Part shown: positions 1 to 14,510 of the stretch, piece by piece
How the letters are laid out: each line of letters starts with the position of its first letter
Position numbering within the stretch: position 1 is the first letter of the stretch
From: Tomocerus qinae
Lineage: Eukaryota > Arthropoda > Collembola > Entomobryomorpha > Tomoceridae
DNA length: 64,000 nucleotides
Direction: 5' to 3'
NCBI GenBank assembly: GCA_020055645.1
Contig: CM034549.1
Span: 9,327,501 to 9,391,500 of the forward strand
Notes under the pieces: model-generated
Database searches by the model: none
The model's input: only the letters and a program-made list of their open reading frames with translations
Told to the model about the DNA's origin: nothing
Position numbers and translations under genes: made by a program

Positions 1-3000
1 TAGCGAAGATCTTAACCACAGAAACTATCTCCAAAAGCATTACTCACACTACACTTTGATATTAATACAAACATTACAATTCTCGTAATTAACCTTTGGA
101 TGTAATGTAATATTCAAAAAATTAGAATACTTTCAATGTAGATTGATTTTTGTTGTTGAAAAAAATTAAATGCAATTTACGATATATATTAGGTACTGCA
201 ACCGTCGACAAAATTCGATATACCAGAAATATATACTTTTCACATGACATAATTTGATAATGTTATACTTATGTGCTTTAGAATATGTAATGCAAGTATA
301 TATTGCGCTATTAAAATGTGGAGTAGTAGAATGTTAGTGAGAGAATTCCTTTGTGCTATTCCGGTGGAAAGTTTGGAAGTAGTAGCTGGAAGTTTCTAGC
401 TACTAGTAGAAGTAAATTCAATAATATTGGGAAAGTTGCCGAACGTAACTTGTGTGTGAGCTCTGTGTATTATGTCTGTACGTAAGTGATATCTTCTGCT
501 GTGCTAAATGGGAAACTAACTTTTCAAGAAATGGAGTAGAAGAGAATAAGATTTCCATTTTACGAGAAGATACAATTAGGTACTTGGCTATCTCTCTTTC
601 TCTCAGATCTAGAGAAAACTTGGACATGTAACTGAATTGAAATTGAAACGATAAATCAAGAATACACTTTCACCATCCAGTGACAAAAGACACGCAAAAG
701 GATAATAACTCACAGATCTGTCGGTGAGGCAATGCATTATTTCTATTCTAGACCAAATACAAAAAAATGATATCGAAGATTTTTAATAGATTCCCAAAAT
801 TTTGAATTTGTGGATTTTTCTATAGGAGTTGTAATTTTAGTAAGCATAGTCAAAGACATTGATATATGTTGGCAGAAGTTGCCAAGTGAAGTTGTACAGG
901 AGCAAGTGTAGAAAAAGTTTACCAATTAGAAGGTGAGATGGTGAGAACAAGAAATAGCTTTTTGTGGATTTGATTCTCCTCGAATAGGTCGGATCTCCAT
1001 TGAGAGGTGCAATTGGTTTGCAGTAGTGTAGAATCGAACGAGGCTATCAATTCATCCTTAACTTTATTCAATTGACAATGATATAAGTTTGAAGTTGCGT
1101 TGGCTCATCACCAGAGTAAGGCGAGTAAAGGAAAGCAAACGAGGCAGACAGAGAGCCATGAGATAGCTCCGTGCAAATATTGACTTTAACTCCTCGCACT
1201 TCACTCCACTTCAACCAGACCAGGCAGAATAGCTCAACTATTCCCATCATCCTCTCACACAATATGTCATCAGAATCATCACACGCTTATTATAAACAGT
1301 CTTACTACTACTATACAACGTATTACATATACAATTGTATATTATTCTACTCAGACACTTACCATTAGGGATTATGTAATTTATTTTTCATTTTAGAAGC
1401 ATTAACTACACAAACAAAAATTGATCTGAATTAAGTATAACTTCTATATTCTGATAGACTCTTATCATTCGATGTCCTATCGATTTGAAATGGAAGATCT
1501 TATTATAAAATCGAAAACAAAGCTATTATAAATGAGTATTATCCATTTAGTAGCTAGCAGAGTAGGAGAGACCTAAATGACAGAAATTGCCTTTGTTTTC
1601 TAAGTGTATGCCAATTTACGTCGGATTTCTATTGTTTGGCTGGTAGAAATTGTAAATTTACTCCACCGTGTTTAACAGGATAAGTACTAACTGCTTCAGT
1701 ATTTATGTACTCAGGTAATGTATTATTGCAATATAGAGTTACTTAGCTTGGGTCGACAACTAACTCTTGAAAAGTTTGTTGAGTCGGGTGTAATGACAAT
1801 GGAAATGGCAAAAGTCTTAGTCATTGTCATCGGAAATTCTGTCAATAAGCATTAGAGAAGAAACGGATCGAGGTAGGGAAGGCAGAGGCAAGTCTGCCAA
1901 ATCAAACTGAACGAAAGTCAAGTTTTCCTTGTCGTGTCGTGACTTGACTTCCTTTGGTCTGGGTTTCTGTTAACTGTGCATATAGGCATAAAGTACTTTG
2001 TAGTTCATATAGAAGAAAAGCAAAGCAATTATAATGAAGACCTCGTTCTTCGCTTCCACTGAAGAACAGCGTAACCGGGAGGGACACTTTTTTATATTTT
2101 ATTCACAAAAATTCCTATAGAAAAGTTTTAAAAAGGGAAATTCAGCCATTTATGTATTATGCATGACATAAATAGGTAAATAGCTAAGGCCTCTATAGTT
2201 ATATGTACATCCTAAAGATAATATGCAGTGGTACGATTCAAAGATAAATATTCTATAGCAAGGAAACGTTTAGTAATGGATTGTAATGGAATGGTGGTGT
2301 GTTCTGTTGTGGCGATGGTGATGCGATTATGCGATGTCGTGGAAAGACTGGAGAATGGAGGCATATACACAACACGGGAGAAAAAACTCTTCTCCGTCAA
2401 TAATCCAAACATGTAAATTGTCCCATTGATTTTGTGATTAGTGTTTTGGTGGAGAAAAAGTTCTATATTATTCCATTACCTTCCTATATAGACAGGATAA
2501 GATAGAGCTGGAACTGACTGACTGTCTTGACTTGCTTTGACTGACGTTCCCTTCTATTGGCCATTTTTCGCACGCGGCCCTCTGTAATTTGCATTAGGAA
2601 GTGTGACACGTAGTATGTATGCCCCCACATCATTTACATACATTCCTCCACCAAAAAAAAGACAGAGTCAACTCGAGCCAAATGTGAAAACTAAGTACTC
2701 AAAGCAAAACTATCTCTAAACTGGGTTGAATATGTCTTTGCTTTTGGGAGGCCTGGCTAGGGTTGGGCTACTCTTCTTTAGAAATACTCTCCATGAATGC
2801 CACACTATGCCAGGGAATTGCATTGGCAATAAAATAAAGAAAAGATGCCTCAGCAAGCCAAAGAAAAAAGTTAAGTGTCCCACTGTCCCACCCAATCTAT
2901 TCTCCACAGGCATTTCAAATTCACTAAATATTGATCAAACTTGTCCGCATGATTTGACACAAGCCAACATTAAAACTTTTCACTACCTAAATCCATTTCT

Positions 3001-6000
3001 AATTCTTTCTTAAACTATTGATTATTTTCTTAATTCAGCTATATACAACGATCAATCAATTTCATCTTTTTTCGTATTCTGTTCGTTAACTCTTCTACAC
3101 TATTAAGTAACTATTGCATTATATTTGGATTAACACCGAAAGAAGAATGGTTTACCTGCGTATAATGAGGAATAAAAAATAATTGAAATCTGTATAATAC
3201 TTGTGTTTATCGTTCAGATTGGTTTATTCATTGCAATTCAATTTAATATTAATTTATTCAACAAGCTTACAATTTCAGATTGTTGTGGGATGTGATAAAA
3301 GTTGTGTGATATGCATACACTGGTGTGGGAATTAATTGGTTCTTTTTGTTTGAATTGGGTTAATGTTGGCAAAAAGCATTATTGCATTGAAGAAGATTTC
3401 TTCGCAATTTCAATTTACACTTTAGACTGGTACGGAGTAAAAAGTTATTGCAAAGTTGCAAAATCCATTAGGCCTTAGTTGAGTGAGTGTAGAGAAAGGT
3501 TGGCAAAAAAGTTTTAATGGAAAAATAACACTCCATTATGCATAAACATGGAAAAAGTTGCTTTGGTTTAGCATTTACTTTGGTGATTATGCAAAGACAT
3601 TTTTTGCTTGAAGTTTCAAGAGCTCCCATATGGCTTCTTTTTCTTGTGTTCCCACTTGACTTGTCTCGATGTACAAGTGTAGTAGTAGTGGGTAATGGTA
3701 TGCAATAGAGTAGAAGTAGATGATGGTAAAGCTTTAGATAGTGAGAACATTCTAATGAAATCTGGTCATTAAGTTAAATGCTCAAGTTTTTGGAAAGAAA
3801 AGGGAAGATTTTATTCCTTATCATCAGACCAAGAAACTTTTCTCTCAATTCATATGCATATGAATAAAGGAGAACTACTTATTGTGTGCACAAGAACGGA
3901 GAAATAAGGTACAAATATTATACATGTCATCTCTGCTTACTTACACCCTTCCCTCTGTGTACAGAAAAACCAGTAGGATTCTTAGATAGAACTTGGAGAT
4001 AGAGAGTATAAATATGTATGCACGTCCAAGAGAGTTGAAATGGCTTAAATGGGTTTCAAATGTTCGAGTTAAGTCATTATAAGCAAACAAAAGCATGTCT
4101 TGACTTTATGTCTGTGGATTTCTATATTTTTGATGTGTGGCAAGGAAAGGTTTTGTCTGACGTTCTGTTGTGATGCGAGTTGGGAGAAGCACCAAGTCTC
4201 GCTTAAAATATCAGCATGTGACATTTGATGAGATGACCAAGCCCTTGTAGGTGGCCTCCTTCTACTGCTCTATACACATGACATTGTCTATGATAGAATC
4301 ACAAGACATTCAAGAACTCAACTCACGAGACATAACTTCTCTATTCACATCACAATACTCACCCATAAATGGCAATATTCTAATAAACTTTTACATCTAC
4401 GTGTAGCTATGTACTCCTTGAAGTATTTCTTTTCGCTATTTCTACTCGCACTTATTCGACTTATTCTTTCAATTTTATATACTATCTACCTAAACATAAT
4501 AACTTCACTTACAGGTAGGTAATTGTACTTACTGACTTGTTATGAATAACTTACGCAAAACAACGGAGGGTTTCCTAAACTAGTATTTTGTATACTGCAC
4601 CTGTCATTTAACCAATTATGGCTTTACATTTATACTACATTGTGAACTATGTATATCAAATGGTTTACCATCATTGTTATTGTTACATTCACCAAACCTG
4701 TCTGTACAGAAGGGATAGGGGAATGTAACAATAATGACGTACGGATATCTACATTATATTTTAACTAAGGAATTTTGGAATAATAACATAATTAAAAATT
4801 GGCATAAAATCTAAAAAATAATATTAGTATTAAAAAATCTCTACCACAAAGTATTTATGGTATTTTGTACAGTTGGTTGTGTCAAAAATGTGAATTCGAG
4901 AGCAATTTGGTAAACATTAATGTCCATGGAGTGTAAAAAGACTATCAAGGGCTATAGTATTTACTAGAAAGGATATTTATTCGGATCTATGATATGTTTT
5001 GAAGCGAATGTAATTTAAAAATGAAGATTTAGCAAAAAAATACATAAGATTTTAGCAACCAGTTCGTTACAGTAGAATTGTAAGAGATTGGTTGTGGGAT
5101 TAGGTTGAGAAGAGGTCGACGATATTTAAAGTTCACGGAGTGCGTATGCGGATTAAAAAGAAAGAGTAAAGGGCAAACCTGCAATGTGATATTATTGGTA
5201 TTCTAAGGATACTGGAGGCGAGATAAAGGAAAGAGAAAATTGAGTCGTCTATCTGGAATGGAGCTAACTACGAAAAAGAAAGAGTTGATGATGATTTTAG
5301 CTGTGTTTTGGTGTGTTTGGACTTGAGTATTTTACGGCTCGTTAATTTTTACGGCGATGCTACAGGAAGGAGAGGAGCTCGAGCATATTTGTATTTTGTC
5401 TTGTCTTAGTCCATTGCGAGAGAGCTAAGAGAAATTAAATGGACATACTAAGAAAGTATAGCTGAAGCGAATTCTTGGAATTAGAAATACTTAGTATTGC
5501 TGTGTAATAATAGATTAGCTATCTTTCGTCGTACGAAAAGGTTAGAGTTTGAATTTAATGAGATCAGTTGGAATGAGACGGTTAGCCAAGCTACGCGAAG
5601 AGACTAATAAGGTCATTAATTTCTTGTAGATAATTTAGACTAATGCGCTTCTTCATACTTATTACTATGAAATATTAATGTCTTGTGTTATCTATACCCT
5701 CGTTGAACTAATAACAAACGAATCCACCCAGGAATTCTCCAGGTTTCTGAGAAAATATTAATTTTTTCAAAGTATAACTCTTTCACCTTTAGGGAAATAA
5801 GGTACTAGAGTTTTCTGATTAGTGGTAGAGGATGAGGTAAAAGGTTAAAGTAGCATGCACATTATTAATGGTAGTAAGACAAGGCATGATGACTACGAAA
5901 TGAAATAATAATAGTAGCTTGTGTACAGATGAGCGTTTGTGAAGTTTGAGTGTGAGTAGAGTACGGAGAAAGGAAAAGATTTCCTAATGGACGGAATGAA

Positions 6001-7536
6001 ATGAATGCATGAATGGTCCGTTGCTTTCCAATGAGATGGTAACCAAAGGCCGGGATGCCATGCCAGGGATTAGTACAGCTAAGTCTCGAACGGAAAAGTT
6101 ACATTTACTATTTCATCAGATAGGGATGGAGATTTCTCTCGTAATCCAAGTAGGCAACCCAACAAGTATTTTCTAGCCACAACGCTCTAGAACTATAAAT
6201 ACAAACCCAGAAACCCATTTACAAATGTAGTTTCCATCTCTAATTCCTCCTCTGCGGTCTCACTTTCCGTTTGTTTTAAACTACATAATATTAGAGTATG
6301 GGCCATGTAAGTTGTGTGTGGGCAAAGTTACTACTACTTCAAACACAAATGTCTAGAGAGAAAGCAGAGAGAGTGAACTAAATCCATCCATCACTTTATT
6401 TGCTCCTGAAATAAATACACGTGTACAGAAAGGAAATATCTCTACTTACATCACATTACCTTGCAAAAACTATGTCTTAGGAGATGGAGACTGAAGAGGA
6501 AACTCTGCTAAAAGCAAAGTAACAAAAACTAAATCGCAATTCCTTGTTTCACATTACGTTGACTTGAGTGATTTCAGTTCAAATCCTCGCAATCAACTCT
6601 AAATAACTTTCTAGAGTAAACAACCAAGGTGTCCTCACTTTCCCCAATCTCTTTCTTTTTAGCTACACACCAGACTCTAAATTGAATACTACTAGTGCTA
6701 CTAAACTTAATTGCTGAATTGATTGAAATCTAGCAATCTGGATTTTGTTTTCAACACGAACACTTCATCTACCACTCTTTACGCTAAATACAGACTGTAG
6801 TAGCAAAAGAACAATCTCTATTTACAAAAGTTTCTTAAACCTTCTACAGTTAGAATTAATTATTCCTATATAGAAATACATGTTTTGAGTGATTACAGAT
6901 TACTAACGATTTGGACCTTAGTAGAGACAGAAAAGAAATAGTATAATCTATTAAGTGTACATTGAAAGCCCATTTGAGTTGGATGTAGTTGATTTTAAGC
7001 ACTATTATATCGTTAGGGAGTATTTATAGGTAAACTTTGTTATGTTGGCGAAATAGCAATTGCTATAGTTTATTTTCACTCTGAATCTCATCTGTTTTAC
7101 AAGGGAAAGTTCTATTCTTATTACACGAGAATTAGAAACTGTCTAATGTAAGAGCTTAAGAGGATTTTGGTGAAAGAAGTTGAAGGTGTAATTTCATTGA
7201 AACATTGCTAGTGTAATTATGATGGTAGAGAATATCTTTAGTTGGGTTAGTAGTAATTGTTCGCTGCCTACACCTAAAGAATGGAGTGAGTGGGATGTTG
7301 AGATGATTTGGTTGTGGGAGAGGGTGAGAGTTCAGCTTTCCTTCCTATTGTGCCCTCCATCACTACGACTCCGTGCACAAAAGACAAACTAAGGCAAAGG
7401 AAGGGAATCGGTGCTAGAAGAGAAACCAAACCAACCGGGAACCTAACCTAACCCGAGTTCGGAGTCTAAGAAAGTAGAAGAATTACCTACCCTACTCTCC
7501 CTATCTCTACCATTCTGTCTCGTCTTGTTACTTTAG
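1..7536. other. 5' flank, no gene recognised
   Basis: AT-rich, with stop codons frequent in all frames. The open frames (up to 95 codons at 2726-3013) show no domain, splice context or codon pattern that I can support. It may hold the promoter or further 5' exons of the DDR gene. The stretch from about 7270 to 7540 is less AT-rich than the rest. Confidence 0.6.
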
Positions 7537-7783
7537 CACTTACCTTGGTGGATGTATATACGAAGAGTGTGTACGTGTGTGCAGACTATATTATTAGTTT
7601 CTGTCTTTACATGCTGCATGGAAAATGCTCTTGGTATTTGTAAATATAAGGGAGATGTATGTTATAGTTATTCAGAGAGAAATGAGTTTCCAAAAGTTGG
7701 GGAAAACTTTCAGGTTTTTGGTAGTGGTTCGTGGTTAGAGCGTTCCGCACCGAAGCGCAAAAAGCATTGGCTCTCTTCTAAAA
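7537..7783 (+). CDS. Possible 5' exon of the DDR gene (coding from 7552 or untranslated)
   Basis: A pyrimidine-rich stretch ending in tactttag at 7536 could be an acceptor, and AAA-A|gtaagt at 7783/7784 is a strong donor. An ATG at 7552 opens a 77-codon frame that leaves one base, A. Spliced to the acceptor at 14187 this makes an AGT codon and continues in frame through the ATG at 14282. Two readings are possible. If translated, the exon supplies an alternative N-terminus with its own hydrophobic stretch (residues about 8-28, with several Cys) and a basic cluster near residue 70. The signal peptide in the next exon would then be pushed to about residue 160, which is awkward. More simply it is a 5' untranslated exon whose open frame is partly chance. 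The flanking sequence 7270-7930 is less AT-rich than its surroundings, as is common near first exons. Confidence 0.35.
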
Positions 7784-10700
7784 GTAAGTAGACGGGCAAT
7801 AGTCAGCACTCTCGGCTCCAGACTCCACTCGACTCGGGCGAATGCTTATGGGCCCTCTGAGAATTACCTCTCGACCAAAACAGAACAGACCAACCAACAA
7901 CCAACTCTCCGTGTCCCTCTCCTACTAATGCACACACTCTCCTACAACATTTTGCATTAGCGTACATTTACTAAAATAAAACATTCCCTACAATTACTAC
8001 TTTCTTTCAAGACAAAATTCCATTTTTTACTCTGATAATTAAATGCCATATTTAGTACAATAGAAATCATAATTTCCAGGATTATGTGACATTCATTAAT
8101 ATTATGTGCTATAAGTTTATTCCCAAATGCATAGTAGTAATAGATATTAGTTGATTTTGGTTTTTGCATAAGAAGTGTACATAACGTGGGCAATGTAATT
8201 GTGTTGCTCCATACTCTTAATGGTACTTTAGGTATATTTGGAAGAGTTATTTTGGAAAATTGTATTCAATAGATCACGTAGGTTTGGCATGTGAGGGAGA
8301 AAAGTTTATTGGGCAAGCTGGTGTGTGTAAGTAGGTGATGGAAGAGAAATAAACAGGAGGTGATCGTAAAATGCACAATCCTAGGAGTGGGTTCAGTTTT
8401 TAGAGAATTGTAGTTGAAGATTTAGAGTCGTGGTTCTGTCTTGTCGTGCCGTGTCATTTCCTTGTTAAAAGAGAAGGAAAAGGGGAGAAGAGAAATAAGA
8501 GAAAGATAAGATTAGCTTTTACTTGCTATAGCTAATATACACGAATTTTAGGATATCTATAGATAGTTCCGGTAAAGACTGGTTCGTTAGTCTAGTCAAG
8601 TCACTATTCCATCGCAATATTATGATTCCTGTGTAGAAGATGACGTCAGAGATAAGTAGAGTCAAAGTATTAAAGGCAAAGGGGAAAGAAAATTCGGGAC
8701 ATGCAATGCACAGCTAAGCAATGAACAAAATCTCAAATTGAAACTCGTAATATTGGGATTTGATTGCCCTGGCGTAGTTAAGGTATTTTACTACCTGCTG
8801 AACACAAAAGGGAAGTCATACGCTACAGACACATGAGTAATACGGTAATTATGTCTAACAGTAGGCTCTAAATTTACATGCTTACAGAACAAGTACAGAA
8901 AATAATTATTGTGCATACCGAATACTATTTTACAATCGTCATAATAATTTCTGAGTTCACTTGCCGCTGTAAACAGCAGGAAGTCTTTTCGAAATTCTAC
9001 TTTCCACATCACGTTTAGTCCGTTTATACAAAGGTGTACAGCACAAGTTTAAATGACGGGATTAATACTTTTATGTCCATTGGCTGATTGTCATATTTGT
9101 TATAGCTTACTGCCTGAATTACTTGTGTTTAGTACATTTAGTAGCAACATGTAGTACATTTGTGACTAGCATTGACGTGTTTTATTAAGTACAACACAAT
9201 TATTATATGGGAGTGCCTTATAAATATGTAGCTTTAAAAGAAATGCTTCTCCCACCTGCAATTCGTGACAACAAATTCAAGGTGTGATTTAAATATATAC
9301 AGAAAAGTCACCGACAGAAAGTATTTACTACAATTTTACTAACCAATTAGCATAGTTAGAGAGGATGTTTTGTTTGCGTAAGAGTAGTATGTATATTGTA
9401 TTAGGCAATTCATTGATTCCCATTAAAATTCATTAGATTCTTATGGCGCATTGCAATTTTGATGAATGACAATCCGCATTGCATGAGGAGACAAGGACAA
9501 TTCTAGCAATGACAATCGTTAATAAACTAATGGGAAAGAATTCCGGTGATTATATGTTGTCAGTGCCAATTAAAGGATGTCTTGTGAATATTGAGTGGAG
9601 AACGTCGGTTGGTGTTGCAAATTCCTAGCAGTCATTGGCAAAATTCCACAGGGGTCTCCCGGCTGTCCTGTCAGTCAGTAAATAGTCGCGAGTTAAATTC
9701 CAGTAGGTATTAGCAATTACTATTCGCAAGTGCGCACATTTGCACATTGTTCAGAAATTGCCTATGCATAGTAATTACAGTCTCAAGTTAAGTAACGAAA
9801 CAGTTTATAAATATAGATGACTATAAGTGACCTGTCAGTTTTGAAAGAATGTATTGCACAATTTATTATGCACGCCAGTTTTGTAGATACAAATGATAAT
9901 TCTCTCAGAGTATACACCTGTACCGTAATATTATGCACAAGATTTAATTGATCGACACTAGATAAGTAACGAATGGAGAGTAATATTACTCTCCCCTTAA
10001 CAAAATGAAATATTATTAATTGAGCTTGCTGTCCAGTTGCTGATTAAAATTGTGTGTTCCCTGAGTGGCATGAAATATTGCATTCGTCATTTTTATATCA
10101 AGTATTATGACCATGAAAAAGAAAAAAACATATAGAAGACTTCTGTATTTGTATAGGAAGTATATGTAGATTGAAGACTGTATATAATATTATGAAGGAG
10201 TGAGAGAGAGCAAAGGACTGGATGTCATGGCATGGCAGTCCAATTTATTAACCTCCTCCGAAGCACTGCAATGTGCAAATATTTGCTTAGCATGAGTTCA
10301 GTTATGCAAACACTGTTGAATGGAAATAGAATATTCAGGTACTTACATAGTACAGCCATGCAGATGAACTCTCTGTCAGGTAGTATGTGTAATATTGTGT
10401 AAAGCGAGTAAAAGTTGTACATCAGATATGGGTAATGGTGATTTGATTGTATTGACTTGGCTGCGTGGAGTGTGATAAGGCGAAAAAAGTGGGAGTAGTC
10501 TGTATTGTGTGTACACAGAGAGAAAGTGTAATGTGAATTGAGCTAATAATATAATACATATTATGCATGCTAGTCTATATGAAATGAAGTAACGCACATC
10601 ATATCATTTTATAGTTGAAGATGATAAGAAGAGCCCCCCACAAGGCAAGAATAGACGAGCCTTCATTTATTTATTTATGTCGCTCGCCTTGCTATATTTT

Positions 10701-13700
10701 CTCGTGTACCTTTTCCATACCTATTTACGTAGGAGCAAAAGTGACTGTATAGAATATACAAGAATTCAATAGGGTAGAGATACGCAGTAGATGTCTACAT
10801 GAATCAACATCAACAACGTACAAGTACAAAATTGGGTAGTAAATAGTAGTATGTATACCTTAGGTATATTTTAGACTTAGGGTTTGCGTGTGTCTGTGCG
10901 TTTTAATGTAATGAGGAGAAATAATCATAATTGAAGTCTGTGGAGCATATAGCAAGTGTATGGAGAAGATAGTTATATAGCACTTGAGATGAGTGGAGGA
11001 AATGAAAGACTGTATAATTTTATAGTGTGGAGTAAAGGGAAGTTAACTATAGTTATTATTATGATATTTGCCTTGGGACGATATTATTTGATGGTACAGA
11101 GGAGGGAGTAGATTGGCATTAGAGATGTTTTTTATAGTGCAGACTCCGGATCCCGACTCAACTTACCTTATCTCATATTTCATTTGGTTTTATGCACTTT
11201 TTTATTATAGCTGTGCATTCATATATTAAATGTCTCTTTAAGGAGATGAAGTGATAGCATAGACTCTGTCCTGTGTCTGTCCTGTCGAAATGCGCGAAAG
11301 GGTGATAACTTCTCTTGACACGCTCGGAATATGATAAACATATGCTATATACTACCCCTACCAAATGTAAGTGATGCAGATGAAATTGAGGGCTTTACGA
11401 CCTGACATGACATACTATAAAATATAAACACAGAAAAGTGCCGAAACGTGTGACTTTATGGTGTTTCTATGAAAGATACGGGAATATTATTTCTAAAGAG
11501 AAAATATTGAGATAAGGAGGTTAAGTGAAGAAAGTTGAGTGAAAGTGCACGGTGAAATAACGATGAGTGTTAAAATACTTTCTACTAAAACGCGCTATAA
11601 AAGCAAAAGACTTGATTTCTTCCTTATGATAATGGCAGAAATTCATTTATTTACAATTTAGGTCAAGTGGTGAAATAGGAAGTCGTATATACCAAATAAA
11701 TATCTAGCTTAGACCTTTACACACGTTTTTTAAGGTTACGCAGCATATGTAATATAGGGAGTTACATTTGCAAAATTGAATCTGTATCTCTGTAGTCGTT
11801 TGCATTTAAATTCCCAGGGTTATGACTCTCTGTGTGAGTGTGTGATGTAAGAAAATGGGAAATGAATACGTGAAAGGAATTTTCAGCTCAGAATTAGCAC
11901 TCTTCACTCCTCTCTCCGCTTTGCAAAAGTGTATCATTTGTTAAACTAACGTGCAGAGTTCCATGCTTCTTTCGCTCAACTATGTATTTGATTAGTTTCA
12001 GTGTTTTTGTATTAAGAGCTTACCTTGGATGATACGAGTGTGAGTGTCGTGTGTAGTGGAACGGAACGTAATGGGCCTAATGTAATTTAATGCAATAGAA
12101 GGATCCACCTAAAGTAATAATAGCCTTTCCTTCCATCACACCCAAAAGTGTTTTATTTAATAAGATGAGCTGCTCGCTCTTCTTCTCTCCTCATTCACTC
12201 ACTCTCCCTCAAATTTAAACGAATTTCTCACGTTCTCTTGTTTGCATTCAATTACTACACAATAAGTACACCCAAACGGAATCGCTTTACAAACGAATAC
12301 TTCCCCAAACTACTGGCATATCATATTCCTCTCCACACTATAATGTCACTTCGTTCTTTATCTAATGACAATACTTATTTTAATCATTGTAAAAGTAAAA
12401 ATTAATTTTGGTTACGGATTTAACACTGATGAAATGACACCTAACCAATGTCTTTTGTTATTATCACTAGAACTGTTATACGATGAGTTTGTGGCTGTTC
12501 AAACTGAATTGTTATTGTCAGTTATTCCCTGTATACAAAACAATTTTAGGTTTTTGCTTGTGTTCATGAAAATATATTGTAGGTATACTATAATGCTTAT
12601 TTATCAGTTTGGAATTTTCATGCAGAAGACGGATCAAAAGATTTTCTTATAAATCAACATTACCAACGAATTTTAATCTTCTGTTTTCTACTATTATAGC
12701 AATTAATTTTAATCTACAATTTAGATTTATTTTTAATGTAGAAGCATGGTGGAACGTCTGATCTAATATTTTATAATAATTAGAACAAAATATATAGTGC
12801 TAAATATTTATTTGTCGACTTTATTCAGAGTATACTTCATTCAAATACAATTTCGAATTCTATAGTATATTCGTGAATCCTGCATTCTGCATGAAATGGT
12901 CCGAAATAGGTAGCTCAATAATAAAGGATTACTTGTGTTTTTGCAGTAAGATTCATGAATAACCATGCATGAAAGGAAATTGTTAACAATAATAAGAAAT
13001 TATAATTTTGCTTTTGAAAATGGTTGAATATAATGCAAGGTCTTCTTTGAATTTGTGTTAGAAGTAGTAATGAAAAGCGGAAATGGTAAATCTATACAGG
13101 TATGTGAAGGTGTAGGGAGGGAGGTTGGAATTAAAACTATTGATTTGCGTTCTTTGGTGTTCACTTTGTGACTTTAAGCTAAGAATTGAATTTAGTCCTT
13201 CTTTACAACGCCCACACGAAGAGGAAGGAAGGTTTGTTACTTTGTTTCTAGATGCCAACTGTAACTTTAGTGTGAAAGTGTAATGTAAGACTCAAAGTAT
13301 ATTATGTAATTACATCCGTTGAACTATAGCTAATGGTACGTAGTATACAATAGGGAAAGTTTACCTGGTAGAGTAATAAAACGTATAGTAAAGGAAACTA
13401 TGTAGAATTAGAAACTCTTGCTTTGTTTCGTTTGGGAAGGAGAGGAGGAAATTGTAGAGTGGAGTAAAGGATTGTTGAATGCAAAATGACGAAGGAAAGA
13501 GGCAGGTTGAGGATTGAAACGGTTCTAGAAATAGTTTGCGTAAACTGAAATGGTATTTGGAATTATTACAGAGCTTAGTATTTTCTTACGCATAGGATAT
13601 TGCATAAGTGCGTTGGAAGGCGAGGGAAATGAACTATGGGAGAGTTCTAAATCATCTGAGAAAACAGAAATTGTTGTCTCTCTGTCTGCTTAATGGGAAA

Positions 13701-14186
13701 TGAATGGGGGATTGAAGGAAATGGTTAATGTTAATGTTTTCTTGAAAATTCTGCATCGTTTTGCAAAATGTAAGGCTTGTGTAACAACATCCTAGAATCT
13801 TGAGACTAACTCTCCAAGGTTTTCAGTTAGAGAAGTAATTTTACAAGAGGTACACTTAATTACCAGAGGAAAGTTGTTAAGGCTTATATATGTGGCGTCA
13901 CATGACATAACGCAATGATGTTGCGAGGAAAAGTTTCCCTCCTTACCTATAGTTGTTTCTCCCCAGTAGAAAATATCATCACAACAAAGAGAGAGATGAG
14001 AATAGCAGAGAGAAAACCAGAGCTACCAAATTTTAGGTTTACCTTTGTGTATTCTTTATGAGTTATGATATTAGGAAGTAAATAAGTAATAAGAGTTATG
14101 CGTAGTCGTACGTTGTGCCTAATTCCCTTGAAATTCCTTTTCTACTTGAAGTTAGCTAAATAATTAATTCTCTCTTTCTCTTCCAG
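7784..14186 (+). other. DDR intron 1 (6.4 kb) if the 5' exon is real
   Basis: No coding feature is supported. A short motif around 12017-12062 resembles 7537-7585 (see findings). Otherwise it is AT-rich unique-looking sequence. Confidence 0.4.
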
Positions 14187-14510
14187 GTTACTCGGACGGA
14201 CTTTCAAGGAAAACCACAACAAAGAATATCCATGTTCCAGTTGAAGGAATAAAACAATCCACTGAATTTAATGCAAAAAACATGCGGTTGAATGAGAATT
14301 TTTACGAGAGGAAAACCTGCCAGGAGCATTTTCCCATTGTCAATATGAAAATGAAAGAGGATTCTCTCAAAATGAATTCATTAGCGACAGTTATGCGGAA
14401 TGGACGGAGTGGAAGTTGTAAAAGGAGTTTTCTAAGCTTCAATCTTTGCATATTCTTCTGTGTCACTCATTTATTCTGCCTTGTTTCACAAGCACAAGGA
14501 CTTGACACAT
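14187..14510 (+). CDS. Ddr: DDR exon: N-terminus and signal peptide
   Basis: The acceptor is a long pyrimidine run ending tcttccag at 14186; the donor is ACA-T|gtaagt at 14511. The open frame spans the whole exon. The translation from 14282 has a 48-residue polar, basic N-region, then a hydrophobic core (SFLSFNLCIFFCVTHLFCLV), then SQAQG, a plausible signal-peptidase site. The N-region is much longer than in a usual signal peptide, so the ATG at 14372 (A at -3) or 14393, which give n-regions of about 18 and 11 residues, is more likely to be used. The last base (T) completes a Ser codon with the next exon. Confidence 0.82.

Noticed and set aside
2726-3013. 95-codon + strand open frame with Cys and Lys clusters
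   Set aside because: No family recognised, overlaps a - strand frame of similar length, no promoter or splice evidence.
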